Source: an uncultured Treponema sp. (lineage in GTDB: Bacteria; Spirochaetota; Spirochaetia; Treponematales; Treponemataceae). Taken from it: a DNA stretch of 35,703 nucleotides. A program made the translations under genes and the position numbers. The first letter of the stretch is position 1. Each line of letters begins with the position of its first letter. The stretch is taken from NCBI GenBank assembly GCA_945915085.1, contig CAMEET010000012.1:1-35703 (forward strand). The letters run 5' to 3'. This document shows, piece after piece, positions 22,622 through 31,596 of the stretch. Under the pieces are notes generated by a model. It saw only the letters and a program-made list of their open reading frames with translations, ran no database searches and was not told the DNA's origin.

Positions 22622-24112
22622 TTATCTCCAAGGATTTTCAGTAGGATATCTAACTCCAGCTGGCTGGTTGTATCCAATTTCTTCTACTGGAACACCGATG
22701 TATTTGAATACTTCGTAAAGTTCTTTACCCCAGTGACCGAAAGCAACAGCTCCGTGATGTGGATAATTTCCTTCGATAAGTACATGGCGGTAGAATCTTC
22801 CCATTTCTGGAATAGCAAAAATACCAATTCCACCGAAAGAACGTGTTGCAACAGGAAGAACTTCACCCTGTGCAATGTAAGCGCGGAGTTTGCAGTCTGC
22901 AGTTGACTGGAGACGGAAGAATGTGATATCACCAGGCATAATGTCACCTTCCAAAGTTCCGTTTGTAACTTCGATTGGAAGAGCACGTGCCATAATCATC
23001 TGATATTTCATTTCACAGAATGAAAGCTTGCTTGAAGCTGTGTTTCCACAGTGGAATCCCATGAATGTATCCTGGATAGTATAAGTTCCATGTTTTCCTT
23101 TGATATCTTCATCATAAATATCCTGTGGAACTGTGTTATTGATGTCGAGCAATGTAACTGTATCATTAGAAACAATAGTACCAATGAATTCAGAAAGACA
23201 TCCATAAATATCAACTTCACAAGAAACTGGAATTCCTTTTGCTGTAAGACGGCTATTTACATAGCAAGGAACGAATCCAAACTGTGTCTGGAATGCTGGC
23301 CAACATTTTCCTGCAATTGCAACAAATTCACGATATCCTTTGTGAGCTTCAACCCAGTCAAGGAGAGTGATTTCATACTGAGCAAGTTTTGCAAGAACTT
23401 CAGGTTTTTTGTTACCTTTTCCAAGTTCTTTTTCCATATCAGCAACAACTTCTGGAATACGAGCATCGCCAGCGTGTTTGTTGAATGATTCGAACAAATC
23501 AAGTTCTGAGTTTTCTTCAATTTCAACACCGAGGTTGTAAAGCTGTTTGATTGGTGCGTTACAAGCAAGGAAGTTGAGTGGACGTGGTCCGAAAGAAATA
23601 ATTTTAAGGTGATTCAAAGCATAAACAGCCTTTGCGATTGGTGCAAATTCATGAATCATATCAGCACACTGTTCAGCTGTTCCTACTGGATATTCAGGAA
23701 TGTAAGCTTTGATGTTGCGGAGTTTGAGGTTGTAAGAAGCGTTGAGCATACCACAGTAAGCATCTCCACGTCCCTGAACAAGCCCGCCGTTTTTAGATGT
23801 TTCTTCTGCAGCAGCACAGAACATCTTTGGACCTTCAAAGTGTTTAGCAAGCAAAGTTTCAGAAATTTCTGGACCAAAGTTTCCAAGATAAACACAAAGT
23901 GCGTTACATCCTGCCTTTTTGATGTCTTCCAAAGCCTGAACCATATGAATTTCACTTTCTACGATACAGATTGGACATTCATAAATTTCATCTGCGCCAT
24001 ATTTTTTTGTATAAGCTTCAACTAAAGCTTTTCTTCTGTTTACAGAAAGTGATTCTGGGAAACAGTCACGGCTAACAGCAACAATACCAATTTTAATTTT
24101 TGGTTTATTCAT
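22622..24112 (-). CDS. L-fucose/L-arabinose isomerase-family protein
   Basis: A 496-residue cytoplasmic enzyme related to the fucose/arabinose isomerase fold. The N-terminal half carries the family's substrate-domain pattern (KIGIVAVSRDCFPESL, CNALCVYLGNFGPE, RGDAYCGMLNASYNL, SFGPRPLNF). The C-terminal catalytic part shows GIPVSCEVDIYGCLSE and VTLLDINN, whose Glu and Asp would bind the metal, then FMGFHCGNTASSK, and PHHGAVAFGHWGKEL with His. The C-terminal PTENPWR end is usual. Such enzymes interconvert aldoses and ketoses; which sugar is not clear. GGGGT precedes the ATG at 24112, and a good promoter lies at 24166. It is divergent from a cellobiose 2-epimerase gene, which suggests a shared sugar pathway. 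Confidence 0.85.
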   Translation of the reverse strand: MNKPKIKIGIVAVSRDCFPESLSVNRRKALVEAYTKKYGADEIYECPICIVESEIHMVQALEDIKKAGCNALCVYLGNFGPEISETLLAKHFEGPKMFCAAAEETSKNGGLVQGRGDAYCGMLNASYNLKLRNIKAYIPEYPVGTAEQCADMIHEFAPIAKAVYALNHLKIISFGPRPLNFLACNAPIKQLYNLGVEIEENSELDLFESFNKHAGDARIPEVVADMEKELGKGNKKPEVLAKLAQYEITLLDWVEAHKGYREFVAIAGKCWPAFQTQFGFVPCYVNSRLTAKGIPVSCEVDIYGCLSEFIGTIVSNDTVTLLDINNTVPQDIYDEDIKGKHGTYTIQDTFMGFHCGNTASSKLSFCEMKYQMIMARALPIEVTNGTLEGDIMPGDITFFRLQSTADCKLRAYIAQGEVLPVATRSFGGIGIFAIPEMGRFYRHVLIEGNYPHHGAVAFGHWGKELYEVFKYIGVPVEEIGYNQPAGVRYPTENPWR

Positions 24113-24165
24113 AATTTCTTACCCCATAAAAGTACAATAAATGGAATGAAAATATTCCAAATTGA

Positions 24166-24193
24166 ATTGTAAACTATTTAACGTAGTTGTCAA
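24166..24193 (-). promoter_or_regulatory. Promoter of the sugar isomerase gene
   Basis: On the minus strand TTGACA (24193-24188), a 16-bp spacer and TACAAT (24171-24166) lie about 54 bases before the ATG at 24112. The -35 hexamer is a consensus match. Confidence 0.65.
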
Positions 24194-24352
24194 GCAGAGA
24201 TTTTACCTATATTTAAAATTTTCGAATATCATCTTTTATTACAAATTTGAGCAGATTATGTTGAAGTTCCTGAATTAAAATTTAAATCTTAGTAAGGATT
24301 TAACGTTATAATAACAGCAAAGACAAAACTGTAAAGATATTAAGCATTAGCG

Positions 24353-24362
24353 TGTCATGACA
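24353..24362. promoter_or_regulatory. 10-bp palindrome in the divergent sugar-gene region
   Basis: TGTCATGACA lies midway in the 437-bp gap between the isomerase and epimerase genes, inside a larger imperfect AAAGAC..CAGTCTTT hairpin (about 24319-24368). It is a candidate operator for a shared regulator. The rest of the gap is AT-rich with an AAGTAAT/ATTACTT dyad near 24437-24459. Confidence 0.3.
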
Positions 24363-24458
24363 GTCTTTTATTGTAAGGGCTTACGAAACAAAAATTCGCA
24401 AAAAAATAAAATTTAAATCCTATACTTAACTTATTAAGTAATTTAATAATAATATTAC

Positions 24459-24488
24459 TTTACATTAAAGTTATTTTAGTTATATAAT
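24459..24488 (+). promoter_or_regulatory. Promoter of the cellobiose 2-epimerase gene
   Basis: TTTACA (24459-24464), an 18-bp spacer and TATAAT (24483-24488) are followed by a leader of about 55 nt. Confidence 0.55.
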
Positions 24489-24549
24489 TAATCAACTTTT
24501 AATATTAAGACAGCATTTTGTTGTCAGATTTTTTTACAAGGATATGATT

Positions 24550-25809
24550 ATGAATAAACAGTTTTATGATTCTGTCAAATCTGAACTTTTTGAAAATATC
24601 TTGCCTTACTGGCAGAAATATTCCAGAGATATGAAAAATCCTGGCTTTTTTGGTGAAATTGACAATCAAAATCATCAGAATGCTGAAATAGAACGTTCTA
24701 TTGTAATGACTTCACGTTTCCTGTGGACTTACAGCGCTGCTGCCCGCTTTGCAAAAGACAAATCTTACCTGGAAATGGCACATTTTGCTTATAAAGTGAT
24801 TGAAAAAAATTATTTTGACAAAAAAAATGGCGGCGTTTACTGGTCTGTAATGCCAGACGGAACTCCAAAAGTTACAAAAAAACAAATTTATGGAGAGGCT
24901 TTCTGCTGTTACGGTTTGAGTGAATATTCTGCAGCCTTAAAAGAACTTGAAACAAGCGAAGAGTTTCAACAGCTGAGTGAAAAAGTGATGAATGAAGCTT
25001 TGGACATCTATAATCTTTTGGAAGAACATGCTCTTGATAAATCACAGGGCGGTTATATAGAAGCCTGTGCTGTGGATTGGACAGAAACTGATGATATGAT
25101 TTTATCTCCAAAAGACATGAACTGTCCAAAATCAATGAACACAAATCTGCACGTAATGGAAGCTTACACAAATCTTTACAGAACTATTCCTGTAGTTTTT
25201 TGTGATGCAAAACCTTTACAGCGTGAAATTGGGGACAGTCTTGCAAATCTTGTGGAAGTTACTGTAAACAAAATCGTTCAGCCAAATGCCCATCTGGGAA
25301 TGTTTTTTGATATGGACTGGAATCTTTTGTCTGATGAAATTTCTTTTGGTCATGATATTGAAGCAAGCTGGCTTTTGTGGGAAGCAGTTTGTGAACTTGA
25401 TGATGAACAGCTTAAATCAGAAATCCGCGAATTGGTTCTAAAAATGGCTGATATCACTTTTGATGAAGGATTTGATAAAGAAAACGGCTGCCTTGAAAAC
25501 TTTTTGAAAGACGGCGGAAAGTTTTTGGATAGAACACGAGTTTGGTGGAATCAAGCGGAAAGCGTAAACGGTTTTTACAATGCATGGGAAATGACTGGTG
25601 AAGAAAAATATGCTTCCATCGTTGAAAAACAGTGGGGTTGGATTCAAAATCATCAGATTGATAAAGAAGGCGGAGACTGGTGGAATGCACTTGATGCAGA
25701 AGGTAAACCTATTTTGGAAGAAGCAAAAGGCGGCAACTGGAAAACAAGTTATCACAATGGCCGCACTTGCCTTGAACTTTTAAGAAGAAGTTCTTTTAAA
25801 ACTATCTAA
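24550..25809 (+). CDS. Cellobiose 2-epimerase (AGE family)
   Basis: A 419-residue cytoplasmic alpha/alpha-barrel enzyme that turns the reducing-end glucose of cellobiose into mannose, or does the reverse with mannobiose. The ATG at 24550 is preferred over 24544 because AAGGAT lies at a proper distance only for it. Diagnostic blocks are MTSRFLWTYSAAARF, GGVYWSVMPDG, KSMNTNLHVMEAYTNLY (His201), ISFGHDIEASWLLWEA (His268), WWNQAESVNGFYNAW and SYHNGRTCLEL (His402). The three histidines are of the kind that structures of the family place in the active site. N-acylglucosamine 2-epimerase is the alternative, but the GHDIEASWLL and YHNGR blocks favour cellobiose 2-epimerase. Its last four bases overlap the end of the acyl-CoA synthetase gene on the other strand. 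Confidence 0.88.
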   Translation: MNKQFYDSVKSELFENILPYWQKYSRDMKNPGFFGEIDNQNHQNAEIERSIVMTSRFLWTYSAAARFAKDKSYLEMAHFAYKVIEKNYFDKKNGGVYWSVMPDGTPKVTKKQIYGEAFCCYGLSEYSAALKELETSEEFQQLSEKVMNEALDIYNLLEEHALDKSQGGYIEACAVDWTETDDMILSPKDMNCPKSMNTNLHVMEAYTNLYRTIPVVFCDAKPLQREIGDSLANLVEVTVNKIVQPNAHLGMFFDMDWNLLSDEISFGHDIEASWLLWEAVCELDDEQLKSEIRELVLKMADITFDEGFDKENGCLENFLKDGGKFLDRTRVWWNQAESVNGFYNAWEMTGEEKYASIVEKQWGWIQNHQIDKEGGDWWNALDAEGKPILEEAKGGNWKTSYHNGRTCLELLRRSSFKTI

Positions 25810-27548
25810 AAATTTCTTTTTACTTTCATAGTTGTTGTCATCTCCAGAGGCTTTTCTAGAATCGTAATTTTTGAAATTCTTTGATATGGCTGAAGTTTTT
25901 TATTGATTTTTTCAACAATTTTGGAAATCAGTTTCAAGACTTCAGCTTTTTTATCATCATTACGAATAGAATCTTCGCGCGAAAAATTCATTTTTTCAAA
26001 AAGGCTATCAGACGGATAAATCATCGCTTCAATTTCTTCTGAATTAGTATTTTTGTCTGCCACATAACCTCTGACAGTAATCTGCTGAATGTCAGTTTCC
26101 AGTTGGAACGAATCTTCTATTTCCTCAGGATAAACATTTTTACCGCCTTCTGTAACAATAAGATTTTTACAACGACCGCTCAGCATCAAATAATTTTCAG
26201 AATCAAGCCAGCCCAAATCACCAGTTTTAAACCAGCCATCGCTTGTAAACATTTTTGCAGTTTCTTCAGGCATTTTGTAATAGCCCTGCATAACCATCGG
26301 ACCTTTTACACAGATTTCGCCAATTCCGTCATCATTAGGATTCAGAATTTTCATTTCCATGTGACCTACAAAATATTTTCCAACACTTTCAATTTTAAAA
26401 TGCTGCACAGGATTTAAAGCGATGATTGGTGAAGTTTCAGTAAGACCATATCCCTGCACAAAATCGATTCCAAGCTGATTATAAAGTTTAAATACACTTT
26501 TTGCCAAAGGACCTCCGCCACAAATTGCAATCCTGATAGTGTTGATATTTGCCTTTTTCAAAACAGCATTGAACATTTTGTGACCGACATTTATTTTCGT
26601 GATTTTTTTGATGATATAAGAAATTTCCATCAATATTTTTAAAATCACATAAACAAATTTTCCTTTTTGCTTGATTCCATTTAAAATGCCGGCTGCAAGT
26701 TTGTTGAAAAGAAGCGGCACTCCCAAAAGCATCGTGATTTTGCCTTCTTTCAGTTCTTTCATCAATTTGGACACCGCCATACTTTTACCAAATACAATTT
26801 CAGCACCAATACAAATCGATTCAATAAAAACAGCAAGCATAGTATAAGCATGATGAATTGGCAAAAGAGCATAAAAAACATCATTGTAATCAATAATCAT
26901 GTGATATTGCGCAATAAAAGCATCGCTCACAAGATTTTTATGACTGAGCATTACGCCTTTTGGAACACCAGTCGTCCCACTTGTGAACAAAATAGCAGCA
27001 GTATCTTCTTCTGAAGGAAACTGATTCAATTCCACATCTTCATCAGGCTCCAAATCATAAACATATTTCTGATTTCTTCTATTTAAACTGTAAACTTTAT
27101 AACTTTTAGGATTTTCATCAAAATGTTCAAACTTTTCAAAATCAATAAAAAGGAATTTTGGTTCAGCTGTATTCAAAAGGTTTTCGATTTCATCATCATG
27201 TAACGCAAAATCAATCGGACAAATAATTGCGCCGGCAAAATGAGCTGCAAGATAAACAGTTGCCCATTCAGGAGAATTTTTGCCAGAAACTGCAATTCTG
27301 TCTCCTTTTTCCACACCATTCTGCACAAGCCACTTTGCAAGTTTTTCGACTTTTGCATAAACTTCATTATAAGAATAAGTTCTTTTAGAACCATCATCAG
27401 TATCCCAGTCTGTAAAAGCATTTCGTTCACCAAAACGCTTAACTGTGATTTTGAATATTTCTACCAAAGTAGGCCAATCACCATGAAAATCTTTATCACG
27501 AAAATCATCAAGAAATTTGATGGGATTATAATTTTTTAAACTCTGCAT
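25806..27548 (-). CDS. Long-chain acyl-CoA synthetase (AMP-forming)
   Basis: A 580-residue enzyme of the adenylate-forming family that activates fatty acids with ATP and CoA. The start at 27548 follows TTGAGGTTTGACTTT. The P-loop ILFTSGTTGVPKGVMLSHKN, the GYGLTETSPI adenine site, the GEICVKGPMVMQGYYKMPEE block and the FKTGDLGWL hinge are all present. The last residues, MTTTMKVKRNF, hold the catalytic-lysine region usually seen as T.T.K.KR. Several hydrophobic stretches around residue 230-280 and 320-340 suggest membrane association. The substrate is not certain from sequence; long-chain fatty acids are the family default. It is monocistronic, and a repeat-family copy lies in its upstream region. 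Confidence 0.9.
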   Translation of the reverse strand: MQSLKNYNPIKFLDDFRDKDFHGDWPTLVEIFKITVKRFGERNAFTDWDTDDGSKRTYSYNEVYAKVEKLAKWLVQNGVEKGDRIAVSGKNSPEWATVYLAAHFAGAIICPIDFALHDDEIENLLNTAEPKFLFIDFEKFEHFDENPKSYKVYSLNRRNQKYVYDLEPDEDVELNQFPSEEDTAAILFTSGTTGVPKGVMLSHKNLVSDAFIAQYHMIIDYNDVFYALLPIHHAYTMLAVFIESICIGAEIVFGKSMAVSKLMKELKEGKITMLLGVPLLFNKLAAGILNGIKQKGKFVYVILKILMEISYIIKKITKINVGHKMFNAVLKKANINTIRIAICGGGPLAKSVFKLYNQLGIDFVQGYGLTETSPIIALNPVQHFKIESVGKYFVGHMEMKILNPNDDGIGEICVKGPMVMQGYYKMPEETAKMFTSDGWFKTGDLGWLDSENYLMLSGRCKNLIVTEGGKNVYPEEIEDSFQLETDIQQITVRGYVADKNTNSEEIEAMIYPSDSLFEKMNFSREDSIRNDDKKAEVLKLISKIVEKINKKLQPYQRISKITILEKPLEMTTTMKVKRNF

Positions 27549-27679
27549 AAAGTCAAACCTCAAAAAAATAAAATGCACAAAGAACAACTTCCCTTCCGAA
27601 AATAAAAATTAGTCCGCGCAGGTAAATAATTCTTTTTTTATATTTTACCACGTAATTAATTTTTTTAACAGAAAAAAAA

Positions 27680-27776
27680 GGGTCAGACCTAATTAAAATT
27701 GAGAGTGTTTAAAAGGGATGCGACCTTGAATAAAACAGGGACACACCTTAATTTTTCCATCCCAAAATTTTTTGTT
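27680..27776. repeat. Dispersed inverted repeats, GGTCTGTCCC family, copy 3
   Basis: GGGTCAGACC (27680-27689), GGGATGCGACC (27715-27725) and GGGACACACC (27738-27747) are variants of the inverted motif seen at 10238 and 17800. CCATCCCAAAA follows, as in copy 2. The rest of 27549-27818 is AT-rich with no gene. Confidence 0.55.
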
Positions 27777-27818
27777 CCCACTCTCCCAACATTTTTTTCT
27801 TAATCAGCACAAATACAA

Positions 27819-27847
27819 TTGAAAAAGACGCTATTATATAGTAAACT
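27819..27847 (+). promoter_or_regulatory. Candidate promoter of the TRAP operon
   Basis: TTGAAA (27819-27824), a 17-bp spacer and TAAACT (27842-27847) lie 39 bases before the ATG at 27887. The -10 box is imperfect, so the call is tentative. Confidence 0.4.
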
Positions 27848-27886
27848 TTATATTATTTTATTTTTTTTTGATGATTGGAGGTCGTT

Positions 27887-28840
27887 ATGAAAAAGTTTTT
27901 AAAAATCTCAACTTTAATTTTAGTTTCGGCAATGATGCTCGCCGGCTGTTCAAAAAATGCAAAGAAAGATTACATTCTGGCAACTGGTGGTACAGGCGGT
28001 ACTTATTATCCTTTTGGAGGTGCAATTGCCAATATTTGGAATACAAAGATTGAAAATATGAATGTAACAGCTCAGGCAACAGGTGCTTCAGCTGAAAATC
28101 TTCGCCTTATCAACAAAGGTGAAGCTGAATACGCAATCGTTCAGAATGACGTTATGGACTATGCTTACAATGGAACAGATTTGTTTGCAGGTGAAAAACT
28201 TGCCAACATCATGACTATTGGAACTTTGTATCCTGAAGTTGTACAAATTGCAGTTTCAAAAGACAGTGGAATTAAATCTGTAGCAGATTTCAAAGGAAAA
28301 CGTATTTCAGTTGGCGACGCAGGTTCAGGTGTAGAATTTAATGCAAAACAGATTATGGAAGGATATGGTCTTACTTTTGATGATATCAAAAAAAGCAATC
28401 TTTCTTTCAAAGAATCTGCTGAAGGTATTCAAAACGGTACATTGGACGGTTGTTTCGTTACAGCAGGTGTTCCTAATGCTGCTTTGCAGGAACTCGCTTT
28501 TACAGCAGGATTAACTTTGGTTCCAGTTGGCGGAGAAGCTGCAAAAAAAATCTGCCAAAAATACGGATATTATACACAGACAACAATTCCAGGTGGAACT
28601 TACAAAGGTACAGATGATGATACTCCAGCTCTTGCAATCAAAGCAACTCTTGCTGTAAGTTCAAAACTTGATGAACAGACTGTTTATCAGATGACAAAAG
28701 CTCTGTTCGAAAATCTCGATGAACTTGCTACAGCGCATGCAAAAGGTAAAGAAGTTTCTGCAAAAGCTGCCGTAACTGGTGTTTCAGTTCCATTCCATCC
28801 TGGTGCAAAAAAATATTTCAAGGAAATCGGATTAGAATAA
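27887..28840 (+). CDS. TAXI-family TRAP transporter solute receptor (lipoprotein)
   Basis: A 317-residue extracytoplasmic substrate-binding protein. GGAG seven bases upstream fixes the ATG at 27887. The lipoprotein signal has Cys21 (MLAGC), so the receptor is tethered to the membrane instead of free. The body has the TAXI hallmark LATGGTGGTYYPFGGAIANIW and the ATGASAENLRLINKGEAEYAIVQNDV block, then ISVGDAGSGVEFNAKQI. TAXI receptors usually bind glutamate, alpha-ketoglutarate or other carboxylates; the ligand here is unknown. It is the first gene of an operon with a DUF1850 protein and a fused permease. Confidence 0.92.
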   Translation: MKKFLKISTLILVSAMMLAGCSKNAKKDYILATGGTGGTYYPFGGAIANIWNTKIENMNVTAQATGASAENLRLINKGEAEYAIVQNDVMDYAYNGTDLFAGEKLANIMTIGTLYPEVVQIAVSKDSGIKSVADFKGKRISVGDAGSGVEFNAKQIMEGYGLTFDDIKKSNLSFKESAEGIQNGTLDGCFVTAGVPNAALQELAFTAGLTLVPVGGEAAKKICQKYGYYTQTTIPGGTYKGTDDDTPALAIKATLAVSSKLDEQTVYQMTKALFENLDELATAHAKGKEVSAKAAVTGVSVPFHPGAKKYFKEIGLE

Positions 28841-28870
28841 TTCAAAGTAATTTTTTTTTGGTGGCATTTT

Positions 28871-29419
28871 TTGTCTAAAAAAAATCTCTTTATTTCGATT
28901 TTAATTTTACTAATCGGGGGTATTTTTTTAACCCCCGTAATTCCCGTTCTTTCAATCACCAATAGAAAAAATCCTAATCAAAAAGTTTATTCTGTTGATG
29001 GTTTTAAAAATGGTTTTATTATTTCTTATACACATTCAGTTAATAAAGGACGTGTAAAAGATTATTACACTATCAAAGACGATTATACGCTTTTATGTGA
29101 TAAATCTGTTTTTCTTTCTTATGGAGCCGGCATTCCTGAACCACAAGATTTTCCTGATGCCGTTTTTTCTGTGACTCCTGAAGGATATACAATTACAAAT
29201 ATTAACAGAAATTTAAAAAAACTTACAATGGCTGTTGGAATTATTGCAAATCACGCAATAACCATTTTAAACAATAAAGATGCGGTTTCAAATTCACAAA
29301 ATAAAATAGATAACCAAAAAGAATACTATTTGACTGATTTTTTTGAACCGCAAACGAGCATTACACTGCAAATTAAAAGGGTTTCCCTCATAAAATATCT
29401 GACATCTGAGAAAATTTAA
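28871..29419 (+). CDS. DUF1850 protein of the TAXI TRAP system
   Basis: A 182-residue membrane-anchored protein with one N-terminal helix (about 6-28), then an extracytoplasmic domain. YSVDGFKNGFIISYTHSVNKGRVKDYYTI is the DUF1850 signature region; the family is found next to TAXI TRAP genes in many bacteria. Its function is not known. The start is TTG at 28871, preceded by GGTGG; no ATG fits. It lies 30 bp after the receptor stop and 36 bp before the permease start, so it is in the operon. A GC-rich 7-bp hairpin covers codons 15-22. Confidence 0.8.
   Translation: MSKKNLFISILILLIGGIFLTPVIPVLSITNRKNPNQKVYSVDGFKNGFIISYTHSVNKGRVKDYYTIKDDYTLLCDKSVFLSYGAGIPEPQDFPDAVFSVTPEGYTITNINRNLKKLTMAVGIIANHAITILNNKDAVSNSQNKIDNQKEYYLTDFFEPQTSITLQIKRVSLIKYLTSEKI
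28915..28936 (+). promoter_or_regulatory. GC-rich hairpin inside the DUF1850 gene
   Basis: CGGGGGT (28915-28921) and ACCCCCG (28930-28936) enclose an 8-nt T-rich loop, 44 bp after the start codon. There is no T-run after it. It might slow ribosomes or RNA polymerase between the receptor and permease genes. Confidence 0.35.
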
Positions 29420-29455
29420 TTTTCTTGCGATAAATAAAACTACTTGGAGGTACTA

Positions 29456-31507
29456 ATGAAGAATAACAATGACACAAATGATGGCTTTGAGCCGATTCTT
29501 CCAACATCAAATGAAGAAGAAATGAAAAGAATGATGAAAGAACTGGACAGGGAACAGGCTTACAGGGAACATAAATGCTGGCGGCAATACATAACTGTTG
29601 TCATTTCGGTGATTTTTGTTGTATTTCAGCTGTACGCAACTTTGTCTGGAGCCATTCCAGCTCAAATTCTACGTGCTACACATCTTGCTTTTGTTCAGTT
29701 ACTGGCTTTTTTACTTTTTCCACCAACTAAGCATAGCCGCAGAGATGTTCTTCCATGGTATGATGTAGTTTTAGGCGTTGTAGGTGCTAGCTGCTGGCTT
29801 TATATAGTCGTAAATTTTGACTCACTTGTAAGACGCTCTGGTAACAACACAGTTTTAGATGTCATAATCGGCATTATCGGCATTTTGATTCTTTTTGAAA
29901 GCTGCAGACGAATTGTTGGTCTTCCAATTATGATTATCGCAGGTGTTTTCATTCTCTTTGCATTCACAGGAAAATATCTCCCTGGATTCCTGCATCACAG
30001 AGGATATTCTTTACAGAGAATTGTCTGTCATCTTTTTTATAATACTGAAGGAATAATGGGAACGCCAATTGGTGCCTGCTCAACATTCATTTTCCTCTTT
30101 ATTTTATTTGGTTCACTTCTGGAAAAAACTGGAATCGGTCATTTTTTCATTGATGTATGCAATGCCATAGCTGGTGGCGCAAGTGGAGGTCCTGCAAAAG
30201 TTGCTGTTTTATCTTCAGCTTTATTAGGAACTGTTTCAGGCTCTTCAGTTTCAAACACGGTTGGTTCAGGTTCTTTTACAATCCCAATGATGAAAAAATT
30301 AGGTTATAAAGGAGAATTCGCCGGAGCTGTAGAGGCAGCCGCTTCTACAGGCGGTCAGCTTATGCCACCAATTATGGGAGCAGCGGCGTTTCTCATGGCA
30401 GAAAGTTTGGGAATGCCTTATATCACTATTGTAAAAGCTGCAATCATTCCTGCAATTTTGTATTTTACAGGAATTTTCATTACCGTTCATCTGGAAGCAA
30501 AAAAACTTGGATTAAAAGGTTTGCCAAAAGACCAGCTTCCACGATTCTTGCCTCTCGTTTTACGCAAAGGTTATATGATTCTTCCTTTAGTTGTAATCAT
30601 TTTCTTCCTTTGTTCAGGAAAAACTGCAGTATTTGCCGCTTTGATGGGAATTGTTGCTTGTGTTCTTGTCGGACTTGGAGTTTCAATTGCCGACCTTGCT
30701 CATGGTAAAAAACCTTCTTTTGGAGGAAAAGATATCGTTGAAGTAATGTGTACAGCTGCAAGAAATATTATCAGTGTAGCTATAGCCTGTGGAATGGCTG
30801 GAATAATCATCGGGATTGTTACACTAACAGGATTGGGATTGCGTCTTGGAAACGGACTTGTTTCACTTGCACACGGAAAACTCTTTTTAACATTGATTTT
30901 TACAATGCTTGCTTCTATCATCTTGGGAATGGGCGCTCCAACAACTGCAAATTATCTTATTACATCGACAATCACAGCAGGTGCAATTATTGCACTTGGA
31001 ATTCAACCTCTGGCAGCACACATGTTTGCATTTTACTTTGGAATTATTGCTGATGTAACGCCACCTGTAGCTCTTGCCGCCATTGCCGGAGCCGCCATTG
31101 CAAAAGCCAAACCTATGAAGACGGCTGTCAATGCAACAAAACTGGCAATTGGTGCATTTATTATTCCATATATGTTTGTGTACAACAGCAAAATGCTTAT
31201 GATAGATGCTTCTATCGGTTCTATCATCACTATTATTCTGACAGCATTGCTTGGTATGTTTGGAATAAGTGTGGCACTTGAAGGTTACGGTTTCAATAAT
31301 ACAGGCTTTTTCTATAATACAAACAAACCAAAAGTTTTGATTGTGACTTTTGACATAATCGAACGTCTTTTATTTGCAACTTCAGGATTACTTTGCGTAA
31401 TTCCAGAAACAAAAAGTGATATCATTGGAATTATCGTTCTTTTAGTTTTGATAGCATACCAGATAATAGTAAAACGTACAAAAACTGCAAAACTTGCGGT
31501 AAATTAA
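29456..31507 (+). CDS. TRAP transporter fused permease (DctQ-DctM, TAXI type)
   Basis: A 683-residue integral membrane protein in which the small (4-helix) and large (12-helix) TRAP subunits are joined, as is typical for TAXI systems. The first 70 residues are polar and cytoplasmic; about 16 membrane helices follow. The large subunit has GGASGGPAKVAVLSSALLGT then VSGSSVSNTVGSGSFTIPMM, and the later GMGAPTTANYLITSTITAGA and FYFGIIADVTPPVALAA blocks, the Na+/substrate path motifs of DctM. The ATG at 29456 follows GGAGGT. It takes up the substrate delivered by the lipoprotein receptor, driven by an ion gradient. The last gene of the operon. Confidence 0.93.
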   Translation: MKNNNDTNDGFEPILPTSNEEEMKRMMKELDREQAYREHKCWRQYITVVISVIFVVFQLYATLSGAIPAQILRATHLAFVQLLAFLLFPPTKHSRRDVLPWYDVVLGVVGASCWLYIVVNFDSLVRRSGNNTVLDVIIGIIGILILFESCRRIVGLPIMIIAGVFILFAFTGKYLPGFLHHRGYSLQRIVCHLFYNTEGIMGTPIGACSTFIFLFILFGSLLEKTGIGHFFIDVCNAIAGGASGGPAKVAVLSSALLGTVSGSSVSNTVGSGSFTIPMMKKLGYKGEFAGAVEAAASTGGQLMPPIMGAAAFLMAESLGMPYITIVKAAIIPAILYFTGIFITVHLEAKKLGLKGLPKDQLPRFLPLVLRKGYMILPLVVIIFFLCSGKTAVFAALMGIVACVLVGLGVSIADLAHGKKPSFGGKDIVEVMCTAARNIISVAIACGMAGIIIGIVTLTGLGLRLGNGLVSLAHGKLFLTLIFTMLASIILGMGAPTTANYLITSTITAGAIIALGIQPLAAHMFAFYFGIIADVTPPVALAAIAGAAIAKAKPMKTAVNATKLAIGAFIIPYMFVYNSKMLMIDASIGSIITIILTALLGMFGISVALEGYGFNNTGFFYNTNKPKVLIVTFDIIERLLFATSGLLCVIPETKSDIIGIIVLLVLIAYQIIVKRTKTAKLAVN

Positions 31508-31560
31508 ACTGTAATTTATAAAAAAAAACTTGACGATTTATGATTTTTTTTATTACTTTA

Positions 31561-31566
31561 TATAAT
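31561..31566 (+). promoter_or_regulatory. Candidate -10 box of groES
   Basis: TATAAT lies 30 bases before the ATG. A TTGACG at 31530 is 25 bp upstream, too far for a normal spacer, so the -35 is uncertain. No CIRCE inverted repeat (TTAGCACTC) is present, so HrcA control is not supported here. Confidence 0.35.
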
Positions 31567-31596
31567 ACAAAATATTAAGAATAACGAGGTAAAAAT

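Noticed and set aside
23051..23488. 145-residue plus-strand frame opposite the sugar isomerase
   Set aside because: Antisense to a conserved enzyme; the Cys/Phe-rich content is typical of a shadow frame.
24480..24549. Riboswitch in the leader of the epimerase gene
   Set aside because: The leader is about 55 nt, AT-rich, and shows no conserved fold.
31500..31596. CIRCE/HrcA operator upstream of groES
   Set aside because: No TTAGCACTC-type inverted repeat is present in the upstream region.
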